NCBI GenBank assembly: GCA_949293415.1
Contig: CASFDK010000003.1
Span: 1-64,000, forward strand
DNA length: 64,000 bases
Direction: 5' to 3'
Source of the DNA: an uncultured Verrucomicrobiota bacterium
GTDB taxonomy: Bacteria; Verrucomicrobiota; Verrucomicrobiia; Opitutales; Intestinicryptomonadaceae
The translations under genes and the position numbers were made by a program. The notes under the pieces were generated by a model, which had not been told where the DNA came from, ran no database searches, and was given only the letters and a program-made list of their open reading frames with translations. Every line of letters begins with the position of its first letter. Positions within the stretch are counted from its first letter, which is position 1. Shown here piece after piece: positions 7,745-15,815 of the stretch.

Positions 7745-9823
7745 GTGCCCGATACAACCGCCGAAGAAAAGTTCCGTTTTCCGAATCTTTGCGACAAAAT
7801 TTTCTGCAAAGACGGATACGCTTCGATTCTTCCGAACTTCGAATACCGCCCCGAACAGGCGAAGATGGCGTATTGTTGCGCGCAGGCGTTCGCGGGCGAT
7901 ATGCCTATGCTTTTCGAGGCGGGTACGGGCGTGGGTAAAAGTCTGGCGTATCTCGTTCCGGGGATAATCGCGGCGGTGCGCTTTAACAGGCAGCTTGTCG
8001 TTGCCACAAACACAATCGCGCTGCAACAGCAGATTATCGAAAAAGACCTGCCGCGCGTGCGCCTTATGTTCGAAAACTGCGGTGCGCTTGAAGACTGCGC
8101 CGATTTCAAGGCGGCGATTCTGCTCGGACGCGCAAACTATCTTTGCACGCACAGGCTCAAACGCGCCATCGCCGAAAAGCGCGAACTTTTCGACACAAAG
8201 GAGTCGCAGGAACTCGACCGCATCGCGCAGTGGGCGGCGTTCACCAAGACGGGGCTTGTGGAAGAGCTAAATCCGCCGCCCGACCCCGAAGTCTGGAACT
8301 GGGTCAACGCCGATTCGTCTTCGTGTACCCCAAAAAACTGTTCCGACGGAACGTGTTTCTATCAGAATGCGCGCAAATCGGTCGCGTCGGCGGACATCGT
8401 AATCCTCAACCACAGCCTGCTTTTCTCGCTGCTGGCGGCGGGGCTCGGCGCGGACGACGACTCGCGCGGAGTGCTCTTTCCCAACGATATGCTCGTGCTC
8501 GACGAAGCCCACTTGGTACCGCATGTCGCAAGCGAGGCGTTCGGCTCGTCGCTTAGTAACACGGGAATTTTGCGCGAACTCAAGCGCATCTACGACCCCA
8601 AGAAACACCGCGGGTTAATCACGCGCGACGGAATGGCGGAATATTACGACAAGCAGATGGTCTCCGACACAATGGCGGCTTGCGGGGATTTTTTCGCCAA
8701 CATAAAAAAGGATTTTCTGATAACGCGAGACACCGTCCGGCTTACCGTACCGAACTGGATTGACGACGAATTTCCCAAAAAGCTCGAGTCGCTTGCGACA
8801 CTGTTGGACGCATTCGCAATGAACGCCAAGACCGACAAGCTCGCCGCCGAAATCCGCGACTACAAGCGGCGGATAGTGGGCTTCAAAAACACGCTCGAGA
8901 ACTGCATTTATTTAAGCTCGCAGGAGAACAACGTCTACTGGGTGGAGCGAACGGGCAGGGACGGACGCGGCGCACAGTTAAACTCCGCCCCGCTGAAGGT
9001 CTCGGGGATTTTGCGGCGCGTGCTTTTCCGCCGCGAAACGTCGGTCGTACTGACATCCGCAACGCTCGCAGTCGGCGGCGATATGGATGGATTCGTCGGC
9101 AGAATCGGCGCGGACGACGCCGAGCAGTTCATATGCGATTCGCCTTTCGACTTCGACAAAAATATGCGCGCCTTCATCGCAACCGACGCGCCCGATGTCG
9201 AAAAGGTAACGGGCAGGCTCGACTCCGACTACCTTTCGCGCATCTGCAACAAGCTCTGCAAAAAAATCCGCGGCGGCACGCTCATACTCTTCACAAGCTA
9301 TGCCGACCTCAACAAGGTTGCGCAATATCTCGAGGAAAATTTGGTCGGGCGGAAGATTTTCGTGCAGGGCAGGATGTCGCGCGCCGAAACCGTCCGCGCA
9401 TTTTCGGAATCGGGCAACGGCGTGCTGCTCGGCACGGACACGTTTTGGACGGGAATCGACATCCCCGGAGAAAAGCTTTCTCAGGTAATCATAACGCGGC
9501 TGCCGTTCGAAAACCACAAAAACCCGCTTCTGCAGGCGCGTCTCGACCGAATTGCACAGGAGGGCGGCGTGCCGTTCCGCGAGCTTTCGCTGCCGACGGC
9601 AATCATCAAGTTCAGGCAGGGGGTCGGCAGGTTGATACGCAGCGCGACAGACAGGGGAATTGTCGTCGTTCTCGACTCGCGCATTGTAACGAAATCCTAC
9701 GGGAAAAATTTTGTAGACGCAATTCCCACGAACCGTGTGGAGCGTTTCTGCGAGGACGACATCGACACGTTCGTAGCCGAACAAATCGACGAACTCGGGC
9801 TTGCACCGAAATCGAATTCTTGA
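7745..9823 (+). CDS. DinG/XPD-like ATP-dependent DNA helicase
   Basis: A 692-residue superfamily 2 helicase of the Fe-S XPD/DinG group, which unwinds 5'-tailed DNA, R-loops and other structures during repair and replication. Walker A is FEAGTGVGKS (residues 57-66); the DEAH box is near residue 252 (LDEAH). Four cysteines between them (Cys near 134, then three in SCTPKNCSDGTC near 192-203) fit the [4Fe-4S] cluster of the family. Motifs V and VI are GVLLGTDTFWTGIDIPG and FRQGVGRLIRS. The start is GTG at 7745, 20 bp after hpnH, preceded by CGGAGG at a rather long spacing. It lacks the N-terminal exonuclease domain of Firmicutes DinG. Confidence 0.9.
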   Translation: MPDTTAEEKFRFPNLCDKIFCKDGYASILPNFEYRPEQAKMAYCCAQAFAGDMPMLFEAGTGVGKSLAYLVPGIIAAVRFNRQLVVATNTIALQQQIIEKDLPRVRLMFENCGALEDCADFKAAILLGRANYLCTHRLKRAIAEKRELFDTKESQELDRIAQWAAFTKTGLVEELNPPPDPEVWNWVNADSSSCTPKNCSDGTCFYQNARKSVASADIVILNHSLLFSLLAAGLGADDDSRGVLFPNDMLVLDEAHLVPHVASEAFGSSLSNTGILRELKRIYDPKKHRGLITRDGMAEYYDKQMVSDTMAACGDFFANIKKDFLITRDTVRLTVPNWIDDEFPKKLESLATLLDAFAMNAKTDKLAAEIRDYKRRIVGFKNTLENCIYLSSQENNVYWVERTGRDGRGAQLNSAPLKVSGILRRVLFRRETSVVLTSATLAVGGDMDGFVGRIGADDAEQFICDSPFDFDKNMRAFIATDAPDVEKVTGRLDSDYLSRICNKLCKKIRGGTLILFTSYADLNKVAQYLEENLVGRKIFVQGRMSRAETVRAFSESGNGVLLGTDTFWTGIDIPGEKLSQVIITRLPFENHKNPLLQARLDRIAQEGGVPFRELSLPTAIIKFRQGVGRLIRSATDRGIVVVLDSRIVTKSYGKNFVDAIPTNRVERFCEDDIDTFVAEQIDELGLAPKSNS

Positions 9824-9857
9824 CGAATCGGTGCAATGCGTTAGGCTTCCTTGCATT

Positions 9858-10229
9858 ATGGATAAACTCGAAGAAATCTTCAAAATGCAATACGAGCTCA
9901 ACAAGCGCATCGGCGTGGACACGGCGGCAATGTCGGACGAAGAAAAAGTCAAGTGGGTTCTCAACTACAGCCGCGCGCTCGGACAGGAAAACGCCGAGCT
10001 TGTAGACTCCGTTCCGTGGAAGTGGTGGGCGAAGTATCAGCACTTCGACCCCCAGAATGCAAGGGTAGAGGTTGTTGATATGCTCCACTTTTTGGTTTCG
10101 CTAGCGCAGGTGCTCGGTATGAGCGCGCAGGATTTCTACGACGTATACGCCAAGAAAAACCACATCAACCACGACCGCCAAGACTCGGGCTACATAAAAA
10201 AAGACAAAGACGACTGCCGTTCAATATAG
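9858..10229 (+). CDS. dimeric all-alpha dUTPase (MazG-related fold)
   Basis: Probably hydrolyses dUTP (and dUDP) to dUMP, keeping uracil out of DNA and feeding thymidylate synthesis. The 123-residue product belongs to the all-alpha NTP pyrophosphatase group: the metal-binding acid pairs are visible as QENAELVDS (ExxE-type) and VEVVDML (ExxD), with the conserved aromatic PWKWWAK between them. I chose the ATG at 9858 because the product then starts with MDKLEEIF and does not overlap the helicase; a longer frame from 9801 would overlap it. It lies 34 bp after the helicase gene, so cotranscription is likely. A multi-hairpin repeat follows immediately. Confidence 0.82.
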   Translation: MDKLEEIFKMQYELNKRIGVDTAAMSDEEKVKWVLNYSRALGQENAELVDSVPWKWWAKYQHFDPQNARVEVVDMLHFLVSLAQVLGMSAQDFYDVYAKKNHINHDRQDSGYIKKDKDDCRSI

Positions 10230-10232
10230 CAG

Positions 10233-10399
10233 CAAAGGCGAAGCCCTTGACGGGCGGAACTTCGGGCGCGAACCGCGCCAGTCGTCGGAACTTCGTTCCT
10301 ATCTGTGATGCCTCGCGGCAACTATAGTTGCCGCTTTTCTCTATAAGCTCGCATTGAGCGGCGTTCCGCCGTTCAATGGCTTTGTTATTTCGAACTTAT
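10233..10399 (+). repeat. interspersed multi-hairpin repeat, copy 2
   Basis: A full-length copy: CAAAGGCGAAGCCCTTGAC start, a GGAAC-TTC-GTTCC hairpin, TGTGATG linker, the perfect palindrome GCGGCAACTATAGTTGCCGC at 10315-10334, T-run, then an outer stem ending CGAACTTAT (10391-10399). The inner hairpin here is CATTGAGCGGCG-TTC-CGCCGTTCAATG, longer than in other copies but still paired. It sits directly 3' of the dUTPase gene in the same orientation. Confidence 0.88.
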
Positions 10400-10429
10400 T
10401 TTGTTGGTTTCCAAAACCTGCTTTTTTTA

Positions 10430-10566
10430 ATGAAAAATGAGTAATGAATTGTGCCGTACATTTGTAACGGCACAAGAATGAATTTCAGCGTTTAGTATAG
10501 ACGCTGAAAGAATAATGAATTTCAACATTTAATATAAGCATTGAAATTCATTCTTTTTTCATTAAG
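10430..10566. repeat. cluster of three AT-rich hairpins with tandem-repeat character
   Basis: After an AATGAAAAATGA tract come three hairpins: TTGTGCCGT...ACGGCACAA (10449-10474), TTTCAGCGT...ACGCTGAAA (about 10483-10509) and GAATTTCAA...TTGAAATTC (about 10517-10549). The last two units share the frame AATGAATTTCA...TTTA.TATA...TGAAA and look like diverged tandem copies in which stem bases changed on both sides. No reading frame is present. This fills the rest of the 387-bp gap between the dUTPase and the SGNH hydrolase genes. Confidence 0.65.
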
Positions 10567-10616
10567 AAAACAAGCATTGACACAAATCCGCCCGCGGGTT
10601 CAATGAATCGCCGCGT

Positions 10617-11273
10617 ATGAAAATCGTAAATATTCTCGTGGTGCTTTTTGCGTTTTGGGCGGTGTGCGGAAATGTTCTTGCCGACGATTCCGCCGAAAGA
10701 ATCAGGGTTGCCTGTGTCGGAGACAGCATAACTTTCGGCGACCAAGTAAAACAGCGTACGGAAAATTGCTACCCCGCCGTACTCGGACGCGCCCTCGGCG
10801 ACAAGTACGACGTGCGCAATTTCGGCGCGTGCGGCGCGTCTGCCTCGAGAAGCGCGTGGCACAATTATTGGAAGCTTAAGGAATTCAGGGCATCGCTCGA
10901 GTTCAAGCCGAATATCGTAGTCATAATGTTCGGCACCAACGACACGAACCCGAAGAATTGGCAGCGGACGCAGAATACAATAACAAAGGCGTTCAACGAA
11001 CTTATCGACACCTATTCCGCACTCGAGACAAAACCGAAAATCTATCTCTGCCTGCCCGTCGAATGCTTCGGCAGCAAATATGCCGACGAAGCGTGCCTGA
11101 AGATGGTCAGAAAGGAAATAAGGGCGGTCGCAAAGGAGCGCGGAATCGAAATCATAAACATGTACGCCGCGCTGAAGGGCAAAAAAGAGCTCTTCCCCGA
11201 CAACCTGCACCCCAATGCCGAAGGTGCAAGGATAATGGCTGAAAAAGTCTTCAAGAAAATCGCAGCCCAATGA
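10617..11273 (+). CDS. SGNH/GDSL-family hydrolase, exported
   Basis: A 218-residue esterase or carbohydrate-deacetylase-like enzyme. It has a signal peptide (residues 1-22, ending VLA-DD). The four SGNH blocks are visible: block I CVGDSITFGD with the nucleophile Ser37, block II NFGACGAS, block III FGTNDTN near residue 105, and block V DNLHPNAEG with the Asp-x-x-His pair near residue 195. The family removes acyl groups from lipids, sugars or polysaccharides; the substrate cannot be read from the sequence. The stop codon overlaps the next start (ATGA), so the two genes are translationally coupled. Confidence 0.87.
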   Translation: MKIVNILVVLFAFWAVCGNVLADDSAERIRVACVGDSITFGDQVKQRTENCYPAVLGRALGDKYDVRNFGACGASASRSAWHNYWKLKEFRASLEFKPNIVVIMFGTNDTNPKNWQRTQNTITKAFNELIDTYSALETKPKIYLCLPVECFGSKYADEACLKMVRKEIRAVAKERGIEIINMYAALKGKKELFPDNLHPNAEGARIMAEKVFKKIAAQ

Positions 11274-11653
11274 CCGCGCGTCGGATATTCCCCAAGACTC
11301 GATACGCATTGCGGGGCGCGGCAATACTCGCCTGCATATTCTTCTCGATGCCGTTTCTCGAAGGATACCCGTTTTTGTTTGCGCTGAAGTTCGGCTCGAT
11401 TGCCTCCTCCGCCGCCTTTGTCGGATTCTTCGCGCTTTTCCATTCCGTTTTCATATCGGTTTCGTCGGACAAAATAATATTCTTCCAATTTTTTTTGCCG
11501 CTCGGGATGTTCAAGAAATCGGAAATCAAATCCATGAAAATGCTTCCGTTCGCGAAATTGCAAATCGTCAAAAAAGACGGCAAAAGGCGTGTATTCGCCG
11601 TCCGGCTTTTCGATGAAAAGGCGGTCGCCGAACTAATCCGCAGGTTCGGGTAA
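11270..11653 (+). CDS. small membrane protein with PH-like cytoplasmic part
   Basis: A 127-residue protein I cannot assign to a named family. Residues 15-65 contain two hydrophobic segments (ILACIFFSMPFLEGYPFLF and IASSAAFVGFFALFHSVF). The rest is a small beta-rich region (KIIFFQFF... IQIVKKDGKRRVFAVRLFDEKAVAELIRRFG) resembling the PH-like part of DUF304-type membrane proteins. It overlaps the SGNH hydrolase stop by 4 bp (ATGA), implying coexpression and perhaps a shared envelope role. Confidence 0.65.
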   Translation: MTARRIFPKTRYALRGAAILACIFFSMPFLEGYPFLFALKFGSIASSAAFVGFFALFHSVFISVSSDKIIFFQFFLPLGMFKKSEIKSMKMLPFAKLQIVKKDGKRRVFAVRLFDEKAVAELIRRFG

Positions 11654-11676
11654 AAGTAGCACTCGGCAAACATCGA

Positions 11677-11712
11677 CAAAAAAGGCGCAGTCCGCAAGAC
11701 CGCGCCTTTTTT
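11677..11712. terminator. bidirectional intrinsic terminator
   Basis: A run of A, the stem GGCGC...GCGCC and a run of six T lie between the convergent small membrane protein gene (plus) and the sugar transporter gene (minus). Both strands therefore read hairpin plus T-run. Confidence 0.75.
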
Positions 11713-11731
11713 GTTTCGGGCAAAGCGCACC

Positions 11732-12742
11732 CTATTTCGAGGCAACCAATATCGAAAGCCCCGCCAAGAAGAACACGAACATCAACGCGAGCAGCGTGTT
11801 TGTGCCTTTCGGCGCATCCTTGAACTCGCGCCAGATGAACACGCCCCAGAACGCCGAAATCATCGTCGCGCCCTGCCCCAAGCCGTACGCGAGCGCAGCC
11901 CCCGCCGCGTTTGCCGAAATAAAGCTAAGGCTTGTGCCCAAACACCAAATCGAACCGCCGAGAATGCCCACAAAGTGGAGCTTCGCGTTGCCGTCGGTGA
12001 AATACGACGCGTACGAAACGCTCTTGCCGCCGTCCACGGGGAACTTCATCGCAAGCGTATTGAAAACAAAATTCGAAACCAGAATGCCCGCCGCGAAAAC
12101 GACCATTGCCGTATACGGCGAAAGCTTGCCGCTCTCGAGAACCGCCTTGCCCGTCGACATATCGATGTTGCCCATCGCCTCCGCAACGAAGCTGTAGAAA
12201 AAGCCCATCAGGAAGCCCGCCAATGCCGAAACGGCAATGCCCTTTACCGTCGCACCCTTGCCGCCGAGGCGTTTGAACGCGAGCGCGTCGACTACGATTG
12301 CAACGCAGATGAGCGCAACACCCAAGCCGAGCATAACGGGGTTGCCGTCCGGCTTTGCAGCGTAGGTCGTGATAACTCCGAGCACAAGAGCCAAGCCGAT
12401 TCCCACAGGGAACGCCACCGCAAGCCCCGCGATGTCGATTGCGATGACAAGCAGTATGTTCGAAAGGTTGAAAATGATACCGCCTATCAACGCCGACATA
12501 AGCCACTGCGAGTCCGCCTGCGAAAGGTCTGCGAGAAAGCTTCTGCCTCCGTCGCCGAACGAACCCATTGTAAACGCCATCAGAAGCGAAAACAGCAGAA
12601 TGCCGATTGTGTAGTCCCAGTAAAAGAGCTGGAATTTCCAAGACTTGCTCGCCAGTTTTTGAGTGTTGCCCCACGAGCCCCAGCATATCATCGTAATGAT
12701 ACACATAACAACCGCAATCGGGTAGGATGTAACAGTAATCAT
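11732..12742 (-). CDS. GRP/ureide-permease-like sugar transporter
   Basis: A 336-residue integral membrane protein with about ten transmembrane helices in the DMT superfamily. The N-terminal part (CIITMICWGSWGNTQKL, then WKFQLFYWDYTIG) matches the group formed by bacterial glucose/ribose GRP transporters and the related ureide permeases, which are proton-coupled importers. The true start is the ATG at 12742, preceded by AAGGA; the frame stays open upstream but that extension is Arg/Ser-rich and not protein-like. Substrate specificity cannot be told from the sequence. Transcribed towards the convergent SGNH pair. Confidence 0.78.
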   Translation of the reverse strand: MITVTSYPIAVVMCIITMICWGSWGNTQKLASKSWKFQLFYWDYTIGILLFSLLMAFTMGSFGDGGRSFLADLSQADSQWLMSALIGGIIFNLSNILLVIAIDIAGLAVAFPVGIGLALVLGVITTYAAKPDGNPVMLGLGVALICVAIVVDALAFKRLGGKGATVKGIAVSALAGFLMGFFYSFVAEAMGNIDMSTGKAVLESGKLSPYTAMVVFAAGILVSNFVFNTLAMKFPVDGGKSVSYASYFTDGNAKLHFVGILGGSIWCLGTSLSFISANAAGAALAYGLGQGATMISAFWGVFIWREFKDAPKGTNTLLALMFVFFLAGLSILVASK

Positions 12743-12854
12743 AATTTTTCCTTCTTTGTTGAATTGGATTTCGTAAAGGGAAGCGGGAAAAAGACATTCG
12801 CGCCGTCGAAGAAAAGTTAGTTTGTCCGCCCCGAAAAAGTCAATAGCATAACGA

Positions 12855-12889
12855 CAAAAAAACGCGGGTTGGAGAAAATCCAATCCGCG
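12855..12889 (-). terminator. intrinsic terminator of the CBM48-like gene
   Basis: Stem arms CGCGGGTTGGA (12863-12873) and TCCAATCCGCG (12879-12889), one mismatch, five-base loop. On the minus strand the hairpin is followed by a run of seven T. It lies 25 bp past the stop of the minus-strand gene at 12915. Confidence 0.85.
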
Positions 12890-12914
12890 CGAAAAATGTC
12901 GGGGAAATACCGAG

Positions 12915-13325
12915 TTAGAATGCGGGTCTGCAAATGACCGTATCGCCCGCCGCGACCGCGAGATTTTCGCCGTCCATCCACTGCGAGTCGTTGAGCAGAA
13001 CCTTGAATTCAACCGAACCTTCGGGGACGAGCTGTTCCCAAAGCCATTCGTCTTCGCTGACGCTCTGCATAGGTACACCCTTGTTCCAATCGAGACTTCC
13101 GCCGAGTCCGCGAATATAAAGCTGGTTACCCCAACCCGCGTCGAACTTTGCGATTACGCGCGTGAGTTTGCCCTTCGGCGCGCTTTTTACCGCCTTAGCT
13201 TCGACGCATTTTCTGGCTTTCGCCGCGCACTTTTTTTCCGCAGGTTTCTTTTCGGCCTTAACCGTTTTCACGGTCTTGGCGTCTTTGGCTGCTGTTTTTG
13301 TCGTTGTCTTTTTTGTTGTCGGCAT
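12915..13325 (-). CDS. Lys/Ala-rich tail fused to a CBM48-like glycogen-binding domain
   Basis: A 136-residue protein in two parts. Residues 1-55 are low-complexity Lys/Thr/Ala/Pro-rich sequence (MPTTKKTTTKTAAKD...), like eukaryotic H1 or bacterial histone-like tails. Residues 56-136 (GWGNQLYIRGLGGSLDWNKG... WLWEQLVPEGSVEFKVLL) resemble the CBM48/AMPK-beta glycogen-binding fold. The ATG at 13325 has an AAAGGA ribosome binding site 7 nt upstream; the ATG at 13340 has none. No signal peptide, so it is cytoplasmic. A link between nucleic acid (or another polyanion) and a glucan is possible but is only inference. Confidence 0.7.
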   Translation of the reverse strand: MPTTKKTTTKTAAKDAKTVKTVKAEKKPAEKKCAAKARKCVEAKAVKSAPKGKLTRVIAKFDAGWGNQLYIRGLGGSLDWNKGVPMQSVSEDEWLWEQLVPEGSVEFKVLLNDSQWMDGENLAVAAGDTVICRPAF

Positions 13326-13491
13326 TGTGTATCCTTTCATCAAACGAACATAACTTCTTATGTAGATTCTCGTTCAATTCCCGTAAATTTTCTAGCATAG
13401 CATTGTTAAGACAAGCATTTTTTCTCAAAAAAAACACCTATACTTGTTTTCATTTATTTTATCGGAACAAACGCGTACGCCGTAAACAAAA

Positions 13492-13518
13492 AAGACCGAC
13501 TTTTTCCAAGTCGGTCTT
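13492..13518 (-). terminator. intrinsic terminator of the ppiD-like gene
   Basis: AAGACCGACTT and AAGTCGGTCTT form an 11-bp stem around TTTCC. The minus strand reads T-rich sequence after it (complement of the A-run at 13486-13491). It lies 22 bp past the stop codon of the peptidyl-prolyl isomerase gene. Confidence 0.82.
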
Positions 13519-13539
13519 CCGCAATAGGACTCCCGTCGA

Positions 13540-15168
13540 TTATTTTTCTTCGGCGGCAATACGCTTTTCGCCCGCGCGCATTTTTTCGGAGATTACCGAC
13601 ATCGAACTTACCGCGCCGAACGCGCGTTCCATATCCTTGCCGATTGTCTCCATTTTCGCCGCCGCGTCCTTGTCGGTCGGGGGGGTGAACTTTACAAGCT
13701 CGATGATGTACGACTTTTCGCCGAACGTTTTCGCCGACGAAACCCCGCCGACTTTCAGCGACGGAAGCGTCGAGGAAATTACCGAATACGCCTGCAACAC
13801 TGCGTCGCCCTGCGGATTGAGGAACGAGAAGTTCTTCACGCTTTCGACAGCCGCGCCGCCCGCGCGCGCAACCGACGCGAACGACTTCTTTTCGGCGACC
13901 GCCTTTGCCAGAGCCTTGTCGAGAGTGTTTGCGCGTTCGGCAAACAGACGCGCCTTTTCCGAATCGGTGTAGTTCCGCAAAACCTTTTCCTTTACGTCTG
14001 CGAACTTCGGCAGATACGACGGAAGTTTTTCGACGAAGAAAACCACATACACGCCGTCGTCGGTCGTAACGGGGTCGGAATAGAAACGCGATTCGTCGAG
14101 CTTCATCGCCGCTCCCGCAGCTTCGACGGGGAAGCCCTCGGGCAGGGAAACGTCGGTTACGCGGATGGGCGCGTTCTTTTTGAACACAACCTTGAAGTCC
14201 TGCGCAATTTTCTTGAGTTCGGCGGACGCCTTTTTAGCTTCCGCGTCGTAGATTTTAAGGACGAACTCTTCCGCCACCTGCGCCGCCTTGCGCAATGCGC
14301 CCGCCTTTGCGGCGTCCGCCTTCACCTTGCCCTTTACGTCGGCAAGCTTGGGCATTTGCTGTTTGCCGTCTTTGTCGGCGGTTGCGTACTTGCCCGTATT
14401 TGCGGCAAAGTACGCCGAAATTTCCTGTTCGGTGGGCTCTACCAAAAAATTCTTCGCGGGGAAGAAAACGGTTTCGACAACAACACCATCGCCTATTCTG
14501 TAAGCTTCGGCGTTGTCCTTAAAATATTTTTCGAGGACTTCGGGAGTCGGCTTGATGTCGAGCTTGAGCGAATCCGCCGAAAGCACAGCCATATTGAAAT
14601 CCCACGTACCGAATCTCTGGGCGTACTGGCGTTCGACTTCGAACTTGGGCATATAACCGGGACCGCCGAGAAGGTTTGCAACCTTGTTGACAAGCGCGTT
14701 TTGCGAAAGGATTTCGGAAAGCACTTCCTCGTTGATGCGGCGCGACTTCACAAAGTTCGCGAAAAGCTCGTGGCTGAACTTGCCGTCCTTGTCGGCGAAG
14801 AGAGGCGAGCTGCTGATGTAGCGGTCAAGCTCGTCCTGCGAAACGGTCGTCATACCGAGTTCGTTTGCGAGGCTGCGCAGGTACGCCTGTCTGAGAACCA
14901 GCTGCGTGAACTGCGCCTCCGACTGCGGCTGTTGTCCCGCGAAAATAAGTTCGAAGTATACGCAATTTTGCAACTGCGCCACGACCGCGTCGTTGGAGAG
15001 GTCGAAGCCGTAGAAGACCTTTCCCTTGCGCGATTCCGTGCGGTGACTGTCTCCGAAGAACGGAACTGAACCGATTGTGAAAACGAAAGCGATAATGATG
15101 GCAACGAGCAAAACGCCGAAGACCGATTTATGGTGCTTTTGAAGAACTGTTTGAATCCAAGTAATCAT
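13540..15168 (-). CDS. PpiD/SurA-like periplasmic folding factor
   Basis: A 542-residue inner-membrane-anchored chaperone that would help envelope proteins fold. One transmembrane helix (residues 15-37, VFGVLLVAIIIAFVFTIG) near the N-terminus leaves the rest in the periplasm. Residues 80-215 form the SurA-type chaperone region (LRQAYLRSLANELGMTTVSQDELDRYI...). The expected parvulin segment is poorly conserved: the central part (FKKNAPIRVTDVSLPEGFP... DDGVYVVFFVEKLPSYLPKF) resembles it, but active-site residues are not obvious. The last residues are rich in charged helices. It is the last gene of the degT-kdsB-kdsD-methyltransferase cluster, 66 bp after the methyltransferase. Confidence 0.8.
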   Translation of the reverse strand: MITWIQTVLQKHHKSVFGVLLVAIIIAFVFTIGSVPFFGDSHRTESRKGKVFYGFDLSNDAVVAQLQNCVYFELIFAGQQPQSEAQFTQLVLRQAYLRSLANELGMTTVSQDELDRYISSSPLFADKDGKFSHELFANFVKSRRINEEVLSEILSQNALVNKVANLLGGPGYMPKFEVERQYAQRFGTWDFNMAVLSADSLKLDIKPTPEVLEKYFKDNAEAYRIGDGVVVETVFFPAKNFLVEPTEQEISAYFAANTGKYATADKDGKQQMPKLADVKGKVKADAAKAGALRKAAQVAEEFVLKIYDAEAKKASAELKKIAQDFKVVFKKNAPIRVTDVSLPEGFPVEAAGAAMKLDESRFYSDPVTTDDGVYVVFFVEKLPSYLPKFADVKEKVLRNYTDSEKARLFAERANTLDKALAKAVAEKKSFASVARAGGAAVESVKNFSFLNPQGDAVLQAYSVISSTLPSLKVGGVSSAKTFGEKSYIIELVKFTPPTDKDAAAKMETIGKDMERAFGAVSSMSVISEKMRAGEKRIAAEEK

Positions 15169-15234
15169 ACTGTAAAAATTAAAGGACTTTATATTAGCGG
15201 AAGAAATTGCGATGTCAACATTTCAAACCCGCCG

Positions 15235-15810
15235 TTACGGGATTTTTTCGAAAACGTCCACCCGAGCGGGCGGGATGTTGAGGGCGACGAAAGACCTCCC
15301 GATGTGCCGCATTTTTTCGAACCCGAGCGACTCGGGCGGGCGGCGCAGGTTGTACGTAAACTGTACGAATCTGCCGCCCGTAGGCAGCGATTCCTCCACC
15401 TCCGAAACGATGTTGGCGACAACCTCCTTCGGCAGGCTGACGAGCGGAAGTCCCGAGATTATCGTCGAGATTTTTCCCGAATCCGCGCCGACGAGCTTGC
15501 GGATATTTTCGGCACTGCCGTTGATAATTTTCGCCGTCGGAAATTTTTTTTCGAGAATTTCGCAGAGTTTTCCGTCGAATTCTATGCAATAAAGCGAAGA
15601 GGCGTCGGCATATCCGCCTTCGACGATATATTTTGTTATCGCCCCCGTGCCCGCGCCGAGCTCGACGACCGCGCCGCAGTCTTTCGGGCTTTTGCCGATT
15701 GACGCAACCATCCGCCGCGCAAGAAAGCGCGAGCTCGGACAAATCGTACCCGTGCGGCGCGGAGAGACAATGTATTTGCAGATTATAACTGCCGTATCCA
15801 AAACGCCCAT
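15235..15810 (-). CDS. SAM-dependent methyltransferase, phospholipid N-methyltransferase (PmtA)-like
   Basis: A 191-residue class I methyltransferase. The SAM-binding motif VVELGAGTGA is at residues 48-57, after the PmtA/rRNA-dimethylase-like lead GTICPSSRFLARRMV. The closest group is the bacterial phosphatidylethanolamine N-methyltransferases, which make phosphatidylcholine, but KsgA-like RNA dimethylases look alike at this level. The ATG at 15810 lies 5 bp after the kdsD stop, so the genes are coupled. An envelope role fits the neighbours but is inference. Confidence 0.7.
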   Translation of the reverse strand: MGVLDTAVIICKYIVSPRRTGTICPSSRFLARRMVASIGKSPKDCGAVVELGAGTGAITKYIVEGGYADASSLYCIEFDGKLCEILEKKFPTAKIINGSAENIRKLVGADSGKISTIISGLPLVSLPKEVVANIVSEVEESLPTGGRFVQFTYNLRRPPESLGFEKMRHIGRSFVALNIPPARVDVFEKIP

Positions 15811-15815
15811 ACGAA

